From contig JAIBCC010000001.1 of assembly GCA_019694395.1 (NCBI GenBank), forward strand, positions 248,001 through 312,000: a stretch of 64,000 nt of DNA, in the 5' to 3' direction. Below the pieces are notes generated by a model, which searched no databases, was not told the DNA's origin, and was given only the letters and a program-made list of their open reading frames with translations. This DNA is from Pyrinomonadaceae bacterium. GTDB taxonomy: Bacteria > Acidobacteriota > Blastocatellia > Pyrinomonadales > Pyrinomonadaceae. Position numbers and translations under genes: made by a program. How positions within the stretch are numbered: position 1 is the stretch's first letter; each line of letters begins with the position of its first letter. Of the stretch, positions 15,914 to 24,662 are shown in pieces.

Positions 15914-16639
15914 ATGCCTGAAACAGGTCATGCTAAAAATCTATCTAACTTTTCCAAAGTAATTTCAATTATTTCGGGTTTAGGCTCAGCTTATAATCCA
16001 AATAATCCTTTAATCGAACTAACCAATTTACAAACTAAATTAACCGATTTACAAACTGCTTATACTACCGTTGTGCCTCTGGATTCAGCCGAAACATTGG
16101 CTATTAATGAACGCGGAGCAGTTTTTGAACCTTTGCAAAGATTGGTGACGCGCATTAGCAATGCCGCCGCAGTTAATATTAATGATGAACTTTTTGCCGA
16201 TAATTTACGGACAATTGTTCGTAAACTGCAAGGCAGACGCGCTCCTGACAAAACGGTTGAAGAAACAAATCCAACCAATCCCGAAGAACCGAAGCAAAAG
16301 AACACAACTTCTCAAATGGGATTTGACAGTCGTGTTGCAAATTTCTTTGAACTTATTACTCTGCTCAAAACTCAAGGAGCATACAATCCAAATGAAAACG
16401 AGCTGAAGATTACTGCTTTGGAAACATTATTGCTTGATCTGCAAACCAAGAATACGGCAGTAGTAAATGCCACAATTGCCGTCCAAAATGCCCGAATTAC
16501 CCGCAATGAAGTTTTTTATAACGATACTGATGGACTTGTTGCTTTAACGGATTTGGTCAAAAAATATGTTAAATCAGTCTTTGGCACAACCAGTCCGCAA
16601 TTTAAGCAACTGTCGGGGTTAAAGTTCAAGAAGATTTAA
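15914..16639 (+). CDS. Internally duplicated helical protein of unknown function
   Basis: 241 residues made of two similar halves joined by a Pro/Glu/Lys/Thr linker near 115-135. Each half has YNPN followed by a leucine-rich helix and a T-A-V segment (SAYNPNNPLIELTNLQTKL; GAYNPNENELKITALETLLL), then an arginine-rich N-x-R-x-x-x-F region. It has no signal peptide or membrane helix. Similar two-repeat proteins occur scattered in Bacteroidota and Acidobacteriota without assigned function. It has its own promoter and a good ribosome site (AAGGAG) and appears monocistronic, so expression is probably strong and independent. Confidence 0.65.
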   Translation: MPETGHAKNLSNFSKVISIISGLGSAYNPNNPLIELTNLQTKLTDLQTAYTTVVPLDSAETLAINERGAVFEPLQRLVTRISNAAAVNINDELFADNLRTIVRKLQGRRAPDKTVEETNPTNPEEPKQKNTTSQMGFDSRVANFFELITLLKTQGAYNPNENELKITALETLLLDLQTKNTAVVNATIAVQNARITRNEVFYNDTDGLVALTDLVKKYVKSVFGTTSPQFKQLSGLKFKKI

Positions 16640-16945
16640 GATTGTAATTAAGTCGAATTGAATTAAGATTTTTAATACTTGATTTATTAATTTCATTTGT
16701 GAGTCATCGCATTTCTCGTTTTTCGTGTTTTGCGACAGAAGAGATATTTTAAATATGAAAACAATAAGAATAACTCTCTTTTTTTATCTTCTGATAATAT
16801 TTGTTTTCCAAATATTTAAATTGATATTGAGTCAAAAAGTTTCACAAAAATGATATTTTCATAATTGCAAGAACTTGCTTGAAAGTGGTAAATCAACTAA
16901 CTTATAAAGCTATCTACATCATAGATACAAATTGCAAACTGACAA
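16640..16945. other. Gene-poor gap before the restriction-modification remnant
   Basis: About 300 AT-rich bases. A 32-codon frame at 16755-16853 would encode a single hydrophobic helix, but without a convincing ribosome site; I do not call it. No terminator or repeat was recognised. The base composition becomes more AT-rich from here to about 18.9 kb than in the housekeeping genes, consistent with acquired DNA. Confidence 0.4.
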
Positions 16946-17023
16946 ATGAATTATAAAATATTTTCTTTTTTTTCTGGCGCAGGTTTTCTTGATTATGGTT
17001 TTAAAAGAAAATACGAACACTAA
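16946..17023 (+). pseudogene. N-terminal stub of a DNA (cytosine-5) methyltransferase
   Basis: The 25-codon frame starts MNYKIFSFFSGAGFLDYGF and stops seven codons later. FSFFSGAGFLDxGF is motif I (the SAM-binding F-x-G-x-G loop) found at the extreme N-terminus of Dcm-type C5-methyltransferases. All later motifs, including the catalytic PCQ loop, are missing: the Mrr-type gene starts only 57 bp on. The simplest reading is an internal deletion that removed nearly the whole methyltransferase from a restriction-modification locus. Such a peptide cannot methylate DNA. A sequencing or assembly deletion is the main alternative. Confidence 0.75.
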
Positions 17024-17080
17024 CAAAATATATTATTCCTTTTAGAACAAATATATTACTCAACATTGAGGTTCCTTCCC

Positions 17081-17887
17081 ATGGATAAATTACCAACAAG
17101 AGAGCAATTACTAAATCCAGTCTTACAAGCACTTGTAGAACTAGGAGGTTCTGGTTCAATCGAAGAAATTAACGAAAAAGTCATTGCCAATTTAAAGATT
17201 CCTGAAGAATTAGCCACGATACCTCATATTAAAGATAAAGATGGCGGACAAACTGAATTAGAATATGAATTAGCTTGGGTGCGAACAATGCTTCGTGGTA
17301 ACGGATATATTGCAAGTTCCAAAAGAAAAATATGGGCTTTAGTTGATAATAATAAAACAAGCATTATGGAAATCAACTTTCAAACGCCTCAATTATCTGA
17401 AGAACAGAAAGAAGAAATCGAAGAAAGTTGGAAAGCAAAACTTTTAAAAATATTGATTGAAAAATTAAGCCCATCCGCATTTGAAAGATTGATTCAGAGG
17501 TTTTTAAGAGAGAAGGGATTCTCACAAGTAGAAGTAACAGGAAGAACGGGAGATGGCGGTATTGATGGAAAAGGTATTGCTAAAATAAATGGTATTTTAA
17601 GTTTTCATGTTGTATTTCAATGTAAGAAATATCAAGGGGCTGTTTCATCAAGTCATATCCGAGATTTTCGCGGTGCAATGGTTGGAAGAACTGATAAAGG
17701 GTTGTTTATAACAACAGGATATTTCACAAGAGATGCGTTGAAAGAAGCAAATAGAGAGGGAGTGCAAACAATAGATTTAATTGACGGTGAAAAATTAGTA
17801 GAGAAATTAAAAGAGCTAAATCTGGGTGTCAATGTAGAGTTAGTTGAAAAAATTACTATTGATGAGCAATGGTTTGATGGAATATGA
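17081..17887 (+). CDS. Mrr-family restriction endonuclease
   Basis: 268 residues from the ATG at 17081, which has GAGG ten bases upstream. The N-terminal winged-helix Mrr_N domain (about 1-85, LNPVLQALVELGGSGSIEEI ... MLRGNGYIASSKRKIWAL) contacts DNA. The C-terminal catalytic domain has the Mrr signature: FERLIQRFLREKGF, GRTGDGGIDGKG with the metal-binding Asp, and FQCKKYQG with the Q-x-K motif. E. coli Mrr cuts methylated DNA; related enzymes are type II or IV. Here it follows a methyltransferase stub and overlaps the next gene by 4 bp (ATGA). If it needs protection by methylation, loss of the methyltransferase would be toxic, so it is either methyl-dependent or weakly active. Confidence 0.88.
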   Translation: MDKLPTREQLLNPVLQALVELGGSGSIEEINEKVIANLKIPEELATIPHIKDKDGGQTELEYELAWVRTMLRGNGYIASSKRKIWALVDNNKTSIMEINFQTPQLSEEQKEEIEESWKAKLLKILIEKLSPSAFERLIQRFLREKGFSQVEVTGRTGDGGIDGKGIAKINGILSFHVVFQCKKYQGAVSSSHIRDFRGAMVGRTDKGLFITTGYFTRDALKEANREGVQTIDLIDGEKLVEKLKELNLGVNVELVEKITIDEQWFDGI

Positions 17888-18537
17888 AATCTCAGGTAAT
17901 AAAAATTGAGAATCTTCCAATTCGACCGCAACCGCGAATGTTACCGGATGCAAACAATATTGTTTTGCCACCAAATTACAATAAAGAAGAAACTCAAAAG
18001 CGTCATCCTAAACATTCGAGCATTCAAATTGCACTTGTCAAAATTGGTGAACAATTAGGTTTTCGGACTTGGGTTGCACATAACGACCGGGGAATTACAT
18101 ATAATGATAAAACAATAGCTGAAATGGATTCTGTCATTGCAAGACTTGAGGATGAACGACTTGTTTCTGCTTATGATGATGCCCAAAGAGCTGGAAAATT
18201 GATTGATTGTATTTGGTTTAAAAATGGGCGATTGATGCCTGCTGTTATTGAAATTGAACATAGCACAGGAGTTAGAAGCGGTCTTACAAGAATGAAAACT
18301 TTTCAAGATGCGTTACCCCTATTTCCAACTCGTTGGGTTATTGCCGCGCCTGATGAAGACCGTGAAAAAGTTTTGCGTGAATGTAATACCCCTCAATTTC
18401 AGTCACTTAAACCCTTATATTTTCCATATTCCGCAATCGAAGAACTGTATTCTTTATGCCAAAGACGGAAAATTCGAGGGGTTACTGAAGAGTTCTTAGA
18501 TTGTTATATGGAACAAACTTTGCAATTAAATCCATAA
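17884..18537 (+). CDS. Putative PD-(D/E)xK-like nuclease protein of a restriction locus
   Basis: 217 residues, translationally coupled to the Mrr gene by ATGA. After a 45-residue lead the core runs RHPKHSSIQIALVKIGEQLG, TWVAHNDRGI, then KLIDCIWF....MPAVIEIEHSTGVRSGLTRM, and a strand TRWVIAAPDEDREKVLREC. The order 'IDxxW ... xEIEHS ... GLxRM ... VAPxxxRxKVLRE' recalls a domain I associate with restriction genes, where D and E-x-E would form a nuclease-like centre. The last element has His instead of Lys, so activity is uncertain. It may be the specificity or second nuclease subunit for the Mrr protein. The family name is not certain. Confidence 0.6.
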   Translation: MKSQVIKIENLPIRPQPRMLPDANNIVLPPNYNKEETQKRHPKHSSIQIALVKIGEQLGFRTWVAHNDRGITYNDKTIAEMDSVIARLEDERLVSAYDDAQRAGKLIDCIWFKNGRLMPAVIEIEHSTGVRSGLTRMKTFQDALPLFPTRWVIAAPDEDREKVLRECNTPQFQSLKPLYFPYSAIEELYSLCQRRKIRGVTEEFLDCYMEQTLQLNP

Positions 18538-18594
18538 AGATTTGAACTGCTTATTTAAGAAAATACATTTTTAACAGCATTTTCCTAAGAACCA

Positions 18595-18872
18595 ACTTTC
18601 AACAAATTACAACTTTCCGCCAAGTTGTAATTGCTAGCTGCCAACTTAAAATAACCAACTGCCAATGTAAATCTCCTAACCGCCAAGTTAAAACAACCAA
18701 CCGCCAACATGTAATAATCAACTGCCAAATTAAAATACCCAACCGCCAACTTAAAACAAGCGACCGCTAATATAAATTAAGCAACCGCCAACTTAAAACA
18801 GGCGACCGCCAATATAAATTAAGCAACTGCCAAAACAAATTTAGCTTCCGCCAAATAAATTCTTGCTTCTGA
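18595..18872. repeat. Degenerate tandem array with strict 21-bp period
   Basis: The word GCCAA (or a one-base variant) recurs at 18620, 18641, 18662, 18683, 18704, 18725, 18746, 18767, 18787, 18808, 18829 and 18850: ten steps of 21 and one of 20. A consensus unit is AACCGCCAACTTAAAACAAG plus one base. Units differ freely outside the anchor. The first unit forms a perfect 11-bp hairpin, AATTACAACTT / AAGTTGTAATT (18606-18633). No coding frame survives through the array. It fills the gap between the restriction locus and the dehydrogenase gene. Confidence 0.85.
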
Positions 18873-18918
18873 AATTTTATATCTTTAAAAGTTCAATTAA
18901 AATATTAAAAGAGATTAT

Positions 18919-19872
18919 ATGAAAGCACTTCAATTTATTAACAATGAACTCAAACTCTCCGAGGTTGAGAAGCCTGCCGCTGAAAATGAGGCATTGATCA
19001 GAGTAGTTAAATCGGGTATTTGCAACACTGACCTTGAGATCATTCGCGGTTACGCAGGTTTTAATGGAATTATCGGACATGAGTTTGTGGGAATAGTCGA
19101 AACATCGAGTGATAAAGGACTGATCGGGAAAAGAGTGGTTGGTGAAATTAACGCCGGATGCGGAGTCTGTGAACTTTGTCGCGGAGGCGATTCGCGTCAT
19201 TGTCCAACCCGCACGGTTTTAGGGATTCACGCCCGTGACGGTGCACATGCCGAATTCGTTTCCCTGCCAAACGTTAATCTTCTGGAAGTTCCCGAAAATG
19301 TTTCTGATGAACAAGCGGTGTTTACCGAACCTCTGGCGGCGGCTTACGGGATTCTGGAACAGGTTGAAGTTCGTCCCGAAACAAAGGTTGCGGTTATCGG
19401 CGACGGTAAACTTGGTATTTTGTGCGCTCAATCAATGGCATTGGCAAGCCGGAACACTTTTTTGATCGGTAAGCATAAAGACAAGATGAAGGTTGCCGAA
19501 GCCAAAGGTGTCGAAGGTGTTTTGCTGGAAGATGCGCCGAAATTAAATAGGACTTTTGATGTTGTAATTGAAGCAAGCGGTTCGGAAAGCGGTTTTGCGA
19601 CTGCTCTTGATCTACTTAAACCGCGTGGAAAACTGGTTTTGAAATCAACTTTCCAGGGGAAAACCAATCTCGAGATGTGGCGGGTGGTAGTTGATGAAAT
19701 TACGATTGTCGGCTCGCGCTGCGGACGTTTTGCTCCAGCGCTTGAACTGCTGCGCGATGGAAAAGTTGATGTTGACAGTTTTATTTCCGAGGAATTTAAT
19801 CTAAATGATGGCGTTGCCGCTGTCGAAAAAGCCCAACAAAAAGGAGTTATGAAGGTTTTACTAAAAATGTAA
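18919..19872 (+). CDS. Zinc-dependent medium-chain alcohol dehydrogenase-like protein
   Basis: 317 residues, shorter than the usual 340-360. It shows the catalytic-zinc region (SGICNTD with Cys, GHEFVG with His-Glu), the structural-zinc lobe with four Cys (GCGVCELCRGG....HC), a Rossmann motif VAVIGDGKLG near 155, and PRGKLVLKS. It oxidises or reduces an alcohol, polyol or similar substrate with NAD(P); specificity is not readable. It is three bases from a CoA-transferase gene and so in an operon, which suggests a small carboxylic-acid or alcohol pathway. It is preceded by the 21-bp array, which would lie in or near its promoter. Confidence 0.85.
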   Translation: MKALQFINNELKLSEVEKPAAENEALIRVVKSGICNTDLEIIRGYAGFNGIIGHEFVGIVETSSDKGLIGKRVVGEINAGCGVCELCRGGDSRHCPTRTVLGIHARDGAHAEFVSLPNVNLLEVPENVSDEQAVFTEPLAAAYGILEQVEVRPETKVAVIGDGKLGILCAQSMALASRNTFLIGKHKDKMKVAEAKGVEGVLLEDAPKLNRTFDVVIEASGSESGFATALDLLKPRGKLVLKSTFQGKTNLEMWRVVVDEITIVGSRCGRFAPALELLRDGKVDVDSFISEEFNLNDGVAAVEKAQQKGVMKVLLKM

Positions 19873-19875
19873 ATT

Positions 19876-21168
19876 ATGAAGATCGTAAGTGCCGAAGAAG
19901 CCGTTAAAAATATTAAATCAGGCGATCACGTTTTTATTCAAAGTGTTGCTGCTGCCCCTCAAACCTTGATAAGTGCGATGACTGCACGGGCAAATGAACT
20001 GCAAAACGTGGAGATCTATCATCTTCACACGGAGGGAAAGGCTCCATACTCCGAACATCAGTATAAAGAAAGTTTTCATACGAACTCTTTCTTTATCGGT
20101 GGGAACGTGCGAAAAGCAATTGAACTTGGTGAAGCCGATTTTATTCCTTGTTTTCTGAGTGAAGTGCCTTTGTTAATGAGGCGCGGACGGATTCCCATTG
20201 ATGTTGCGCTGATTCACGTTTCACCTCCCGACCGTCACGGTTATTGTTCGCTGGGAACCTCGATAGATGTGACGCTGGCAGGTGTGCAAACGGCAAATAC
20301 CGTCATTGCTCAGGTTAATCCCAAAATGCCTCGAACTCATGGCGACGGATTACTGCACGTTGGCGAGATAGATTTTGCGGTAGAGGTTGAAGATGAGATC
20401 CCTGAACTCCCGTTGGCACAACCTACTCCCGAAGAAATTGCGATAGGAAAATATTGTGCCGAGTTGGTCGAGAACGGCGCGACCCTGCAAATGGGAATTG
20501 GGGCAATTCCCAATGCGGTTTTGCTGGCTCTCACCGATCATAAAGACCTTGGCGTTCATACTGAAATGTTTTCCGACGGACTTATTCCATTGTTGGAATC
20601 GGGTGTGGTCAATGGCTGTAAAAAGAAGATCCATCCCAAAAAAGTTGTGGCAAGTTTTGTGATGGGAACGCGCAAGCTCTACGAATTTATTGACGATAAT
20701 CCCGAAATTGCGATGCTGGATGTGGCGTATGTTAATGATCCGGCGGTAATTCGGCGTAATCCCAAAGTAACTGCGATCAATAGCGCCATCGAAGTTGATC
20801 TGACCGGACAGGTTTGTGCTGATTCCATCGGCTCACGGATGTATTCCGGCGTGGGTGGTCAAATAGATTTTATTCGCGGAGCATCTCTCAGCGAGGGCGG
20901 AAAACCTATCATTGCGTTGCCCTCGACTACCGCTAAAGGTCAATCGAAAATCGTTCCGTTTTTGAAAGAAGGTGCGGGCGTAGTGACAACTCGCGCTAAT
21001 GTTCACTGGGTTGTTACCGAATATGGAGCCGTTAATCTTTACGGTAAGACACTTCGTCAAAGAGCTATTGAACTGATTTCCATTGCTCACCCCGATCATC
21101 GGGAAGATCTGGCAAAAGCCGCCTTTGAACGCTTTAAAATTCTATTGAATATGCCGAATTTCAGTTGA
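19876..21168 (+). CDS. Acetyl-CoA hydrolase/transferase family CoA-transferase
   Basis: 430 residues, a full-length family I-type acyl-CoA:carboxylate CoA-transferase (4-hydroxybutyrate or acetate CoA-transferase group). The catalytic Glu230 lies in VHTEMFSDG; other landmarks are IHVSPPDRHGYCSLG (115-129), LQMGIGAIPNAV (about 200-212) and the C-terminal VVTTRANVHWVVTEYGAVNL and IAHPDHRE. It moves CoA between short-chain acids via a glutamyl-CoA intermediate in the cytoplasm. It is co-transcribed with the dehydrogenase upstream. The convergent mutase gene next door suggests a local theme of short-chain acyl-CoA metabolism, although the two are on opposite strands. Confidence 0.9.
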   Translation: MKIVSAEEAVKNIKSGDHVFIQSVAAAPQTLISAMTARANELQNVEIYHLHTEGKAPYSEHQYKESFHTNSFFIGGNVRKAIELGEADFIPCFLSEVPLLMRRGRIPIDVALIHVSPPDRHGYCSLGTSIDVTLAGVQTANTVIAQVNPKMPRTHGDGLLHVGEIDFAVEVEDEIPELPLAQPTPEEIAIGKYCAELVENGATLQMGIGAIPNAVLLALTDHKDLGVHTEMFSDGLIPLLESGVVNGCKKKIHPKKVVASFVMGTRKLYEFIDDNPEIAMLDVAYVNDPAVIRRNPKVTAINSAIEVDLTGQVCADSIGSRMYSGVGGQIDFIRGASLSEGGKPIIALPSTTAKGQSKIVPFLKEGAGVVTTRANVHWVVTEYGAVNLYGKTLRQRAIELISIAHPDHREDLAKAAFERFKILLNMPNFS

Positions 21169-21169
21169 A

Positions 21170-21246
21170 AAGGAAAGGTGGAAAGCGAAAAGTAAAAAGC
21201 TGAAATTAACTTTCTTAATTTTCCACTTTCCACTTTCCACTTTCTA
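21170..21246. repeat. Hairpin of iterated TTTCCAC heptamers between convergent genes
   Basis: The right arm holds TTTCCAC-TTTCCAC-TTTCCAC-TTTCTAC; the left arm has the purine-rich counterpart (GGAAAGG-TGGAAAG-CGAAAAG-TAAAAAG). The arms pair imperfectly, with AACTTTCTTAATTTT at the centre. It may also terminate both flanking genes. Confidence 0.6.
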
Positions 21247-21247
21247 C

Positions 21248-22837
21248 TCAAAAAGTCACGCCCTCTTTATACTCACCCCAGACCGAGCGCAAGCAATGGC
21301 TTATTTCCCCGACCGAAACATAGTTCTCTACGCAATCGAGAATCTTCGGCAACAAATTTTCGTCCGTTTGCGCTGAGGATTTAAGCTGATTCAATGAAGT
21401 TTCAGCCTTAGTTTTATGGCGTTTTTCGCGGAGCGCACGCAGACGGGCGACTTGATTTTTCTCAATTGCATCATCCACTTTCAAAATTGGGATTGAACTT
21501 TCTTCTTCGATTTGGAACTTATTGACACCGACCACAATCGCTTCCTGATGTTCGACCGCCTTCTGATATTGATACGCAGCCTCCTGAATTTCTCTCTGCG
21601 GAAAACCAAGTTCGATAGCCTTCAACATTCCTCCAAGCTCATCTATTTTGTTTATATAGTCCTCCGCTTTTTGTTCAAGCCGGTTCGTCAACTCTTCAAT
21701 CGCATACGACCCCGCCAGAGCGTCAACAATATCCGCAACACCTGATTCATTTGCAATAACTTGCTGTGTCCGCAATGCAATTCGGGCAGCCGATTCTGTA
21801 GGAAGCGAAAGCGCTTCGTCCATAGAGTTCGTATGCAAAGATTGTGTGCCTCCCAGAACTGCGGCAAGAGCCTGAATTGTAGTGCGGACAATATTTACTT
21901 CGGGTTGTTGGGCAGTCAGGGTCGAACCAGCCGTTTGCGTATGAAAACGAAGCATCATTGATTTTGCATCTTTCGCCTCAAAACGCTCTTTCATGATCTT
22001 CGCCCACAAACGGCGGGCAGCCCGAAACTTGGCAACCTCCTCCAAAAGATTATTATGGGCATTAAAGAAAAATGAGAGACGAGGCGCAAACTTATCAACC
22101 TCCAGACCAACCGAAATTGCGGCATCAACATACGCAATACCGTCCGCCAAAGTAAAAGCGATCTCCTGCCCGGCAGTAGAACCGGCTTCCCGGATGTGAT
22201 AACCCGAAATCGAAATCGTATTCCAGTTAGGAACTTCCGAAGCACAAAAAGCAAAAGTGTCAGTAATCAATCGCAACGAAGGTTTTGGCGGATAAATATA
22301 AGTTCCGCGGGCAATATATTCCTTTAGAATGTCATTCTGAATCGTTCCGTTGACCTGCTCAAAAGAAACACCCTGTTTCCTTGCCACAGCCAGATAAAGA
22401 CACAAAAGAGTTGAAGCCGTCGCGTTAATAGTCATCGAAGTCGAAACCTGATCGAGCGGAATCCCGTCCAGCAGAACCAGCATATCTTCCAGAGAATCAA
22501 TCGCCACTCCGACTTTTCCGACCTCCCCCATGGCGAGAGGGTCATCCGAATCCAAACCGATCTGTGTCGGCAGATCAAATGCCACACTCAAACCCGTAGT
22601 TCCCTGAGACAACAAATATTTATAGCGTTTATTTGAATCTTCGGCAGTCGCAAAACCCGCATATTGACGCATCGTCCAGAAACGTCCGCGATACATATTC
22701 TTACGAACGCCCCGCGTATAAGGATATTCGCCCGCATTTCCGATTTCATCGAAATCAATTTTGGTATTACCGGGATTAAAATCGTTTGGTAATTCAATCC
22801 CCGAAGAAGTTTGAAATTTCTCTCGTCGTTCGCTCAT
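21248..22837 (-). CDS. Methylmalonyl-CoA mutase family, large (catalytic) subunit without B12 domain
   Basis: 529 residues comprising the TIM-barrel substrate domain only: YPYTRGV near 39, [10 protein letters not shown] (53-62), [26 protein letters not shown], the substrate loop [27 protein letters not shown] and [14 protein letters not shown]. The cobalamin-binding domain with DxHxxG is absent, so the enzyme needs a separate B12 subunit, as in isobutyryl-CoA or ethylmalonyl-type mutases and many methylmalonyl-CoA mutases of the split type. No small subunit or chaperone (MeaB/ArgK) is in the window. It rearranges the carbon skeleton of an acyl-CoA by a radical mechanism. Whether the substrate is methylmalonyl- or isobutyryl-CoA cannot be settled here. 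Confidence 0.9.
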   Translation of the reverse strand: MSERREKFQTSSGIELPNDFNPGNTKIDFDEIGNAGEYPYTRGVRKNMYRGRFWTMRQYAGFATAEDSNKRYKYLLSQGTTGLSVAFDLPTQIGLDSDDPLAMGEVGKVGVAIDSLEDMLVLLDGIPLDQVSTSMTINATASTLLCLYLAVARKQGVSFEQVNGTIQNDILKEYIARGTYIYPPKPSLRLITDTFAFCASEVPNWNTISISGYHIREAGSTAGQEIAFTLADGIAYVDAAISVGLEVDKFAPRLSFFFNAHNNLLEEVAKFRAARRLWAKIMKERFEAKDAKSMMLRFHTQTAGSTLTAQQPEVNIVRTTIQALAAVLGGTQSLHTNSMDEALSLPTESAARIALRTQQVIANESGVADIVDALAGSYAIEELTNRLEQKAEDYINKIDELGGMLKAIELGFPQREIQEAAYQYQKAVEHQEAIVVGVNKFQIEEESSIPILKVDDAIEKNQVARLRALREKRHKTKAETSLNQLKSSAQTDENLLPKILDCVENYVSVGEISHCLRSVWGEYKEGVTF

Positions 22838-22953
22838 AGTTTGTAGAGAATTCTAGCTCAAAGTTGATCTTTTTTACAAAATGTAAATAAATTAGCCCTT
22901 GTTGTTAATGTTATCTTTAATATTGATATAAGTTGTGGTAACAAATATTTAAC

Positions 22954-24492
22954 ATGAGTTTCTGGCAATTAATGCAAACTGTTTCGGGCACGCATGGTGA
23001 ATACTTTTTATTTGCCATTGCTTTCATTCTCCTTTCATTTATTTTAGGTGGATTCGTGCCTAAACGAAGACCACGTTTAATTAATGCCGTTCTATTCTTT
23101 CTCATTTCGATTCTAGGTTTGTTTTTTGCAACTTCCCTTCTATTTTACGGATATGAAATGAATAGTGGGGAGATTCGCTGGGTGCAATGGGCAACTTTTT
23201 TGATTGCCGGACTGGCAGTGGTTAATGTTCTCAGTGTTTTTGTCTTTGATGTGATTCTGCAGCGTTTTGATGTTCCTCGAATTTTGCGTGATCTGCTGAC
23301 CGGATTGGCGTATATTGCGGTGGGAATTGCCTTATTGACCAGAACCGGAGTTGATCTGACCGGAGTCATTGCAACTTCGGCTGTTTTAACGGCGGTTATC
23401 GGTTTTTCTTTGCAGGATACGCTGGCAAACGTGGTCAGCGGAATTACTCTCGAAATGGATAACACCATTAATGTCGGAGATTGGATTCAGTTCGATAAAT
23501 ATGAAGGACAAATCAAAGAAATTCGTTGGCGGCAAACCTCGATTGAAACCAGAAATTGGGATACGGTTGTTATTCCCAACAGTTTATTGAGCAAGGGAGC
23601 TTATGTAATTCTTGGTAAACGCTCAAATTCACCAAATCAGCATCGGATGTGGGTTTATTTCAATGTGGATTTCCGCTATTCCCCTTCAGAAGTTATTGAT
23701 GCCGTGGAAAATGCCTTACGTTCTGAACCGATCAAAAATATAGCCCCGACTCCTTTAATTAATTGCATTGCGTATGATTTTAAAGATTCCTATATTAATT
23801 ATGCCGTCCGTTACTGGCTGACCGATCTGGCGCAGGATGATCCGACAAATTCGGTGGTTCGCAGCCGAATTTATGTGGCTTTGAAAAGACAAAGGATTCC
23901 TCTTTCAATTCCCGCTCAAGCTCGTTTTATTACCGAAGAAGATGAGCAGCGTTTTCAGGAAAAGTTTGAAAAAGAAGTTGCACATCGAATAGAAGTTCTC
24001 CAAAATGTCGAGCTTTTTAACGGTTTGAATCAGGATGAAAAAAGAGAATTAGCCGAACATTTAAGTGTTGCGCCTTTTGTTCGCGGCGAAGCCATGACGA
24101 GACAGGGTGCAGACGCTCATTGGCTTTATGTAATAACCAAAGGCGAGGGTGAAGTCCGTGTTTCAGTTGACGGAACCGAATTAAGCAAATATGTTGCCAC
24201 CCTAAAAACGGGAGATTTTTTCGGTGAAATGGGAATGATGACGGGAGAAAAACGTTCAGCCACGGTGATCGCTATTATGGATACCGAATGCTTCAGAATT
24301 GACAAGGAATCCTTCCAAAATATCATTCGTCGCCGCCCGGAAATTGCCGAAGATATTTCGCATATTCTGGCAAACCGCCGTGTTTCGCTTGATGCCGCCC
24401 GCGAAGGACTAAACGAACAAGCCGCCAAGAAACGTATCAAAACTACACAAGGCGATCTGCTCAAACGAATTCGTGATTTCTTTATGATTTAA
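22954..24492 (+). CDS. MscS-type mechanosensitive channel with C-terminal cyclic-nucleotide-binding domain
   Basis: 512 residues. Four N-terminal membrane helices lie within the first 150 residues, and the pore-lining helix and MscS beta domain at about 140-320: VLTAVIGFSLQDTLANVVSG, then GDWIQFDKYEGQIKEIRWRQ and VVIPNSLLSKG, the classic MscS signatures. A cNMP-binding domain follows at about 345-465 (ELFNGLNQDEKRELAEHL, FVRGEAMTRQG, GDFFGEMGMMTGEKRSATV, where Glu and Arg of the phosphate cassette are kept). The domain order matches bacterial cyclic-nucleotide-gated MscS relatives (bCNG), which usually respond poorly to tension. It is likely a ligand-modulated inner-membrane channel. Monocistronic, divergent from the mutase. 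Confidence 0.9.
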   Translation: MSFWQLMQTVSGTHGEYFLFAIAFILLSFILGGFVPKRRPRLINAVLFFLISILGLFFATSLLFYGYEMNSGEIRWVQWATFLIAGLAVVNVLSVFVFDVILQRFDVPRILRDLLTGLAYIAVGIALLTRTGVDLTGVIATSAVLTAVIGFSLQDTLANVVSGITLEMDNTINVGDWIQFDKYEGQIKEIRWRQTSIETRNWDTVVIPNSLLSKGAYVILGKRSNSPNQHRMWVYFNVDFRYSPSEVIDAVENALRSEPIKNIAPTPLINCIAYDFKDSYINYAVRYWLTDLAQDDPTNSVVRSRIYVALKRQRIPLSIPAQARFITEEDEQRFQEKFEKEVAHRIEVLQNVELFNGLNQDEKRELAEHLSVAPFVRGEAMTRQGADAHWLYVITKGEGEVRVSVDGTELSKYVATLKTGDFFGEMGMMTGEKRSATVIAIMDTECFRIDKESFQNIIRRRPEIAEDISHILANRRVSLDAAREGLNEQAAKKRIKTTQGDLLKRIRDFFMI

Positions 24493-24553
24493 GGATTGCT
24501 GAACTTCATCATAAACTTTTCTTGGACACCGCAAAGAAGTGTAACCGTAACTA

Positions 24554-24582
24554 TTGCAATTTTTATAAAGTTTATTTATGAT
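24554..24582 (+). promoter_or_regulatory. Sigma-70-type promoter for the PEP-CTERM gene
   Basis: TTGCAA (24554-24559), exactly 17 bp, TATGAT (24577-24582). A transcript would start near 24589, giving a 5' leader of about 74 bases with GGAGG just before the ATG at 24663. Confidence 0.6.
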
Positions 24583-24662
24583 AACTGCATTCTAAAACAA
24601 TTTGGCTGAGCCCCCCCTTCCCCCTAAACTTATCCAAATAATTAAATCTTTTGGAGGTTTCT

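Noticed and set aside
16755-16853. 32-codon hydrophobic frame
   Set aside because: One hydrophobic helix but no ribosome site or conservation evidence; AT-rich sequence yields such frames by chance.
18595-18872. CRISPR-like array
   Set aside because: Units are 21 bp with no constant repeat separated by unique spacers; only a short word is kept and no cas genes are present.
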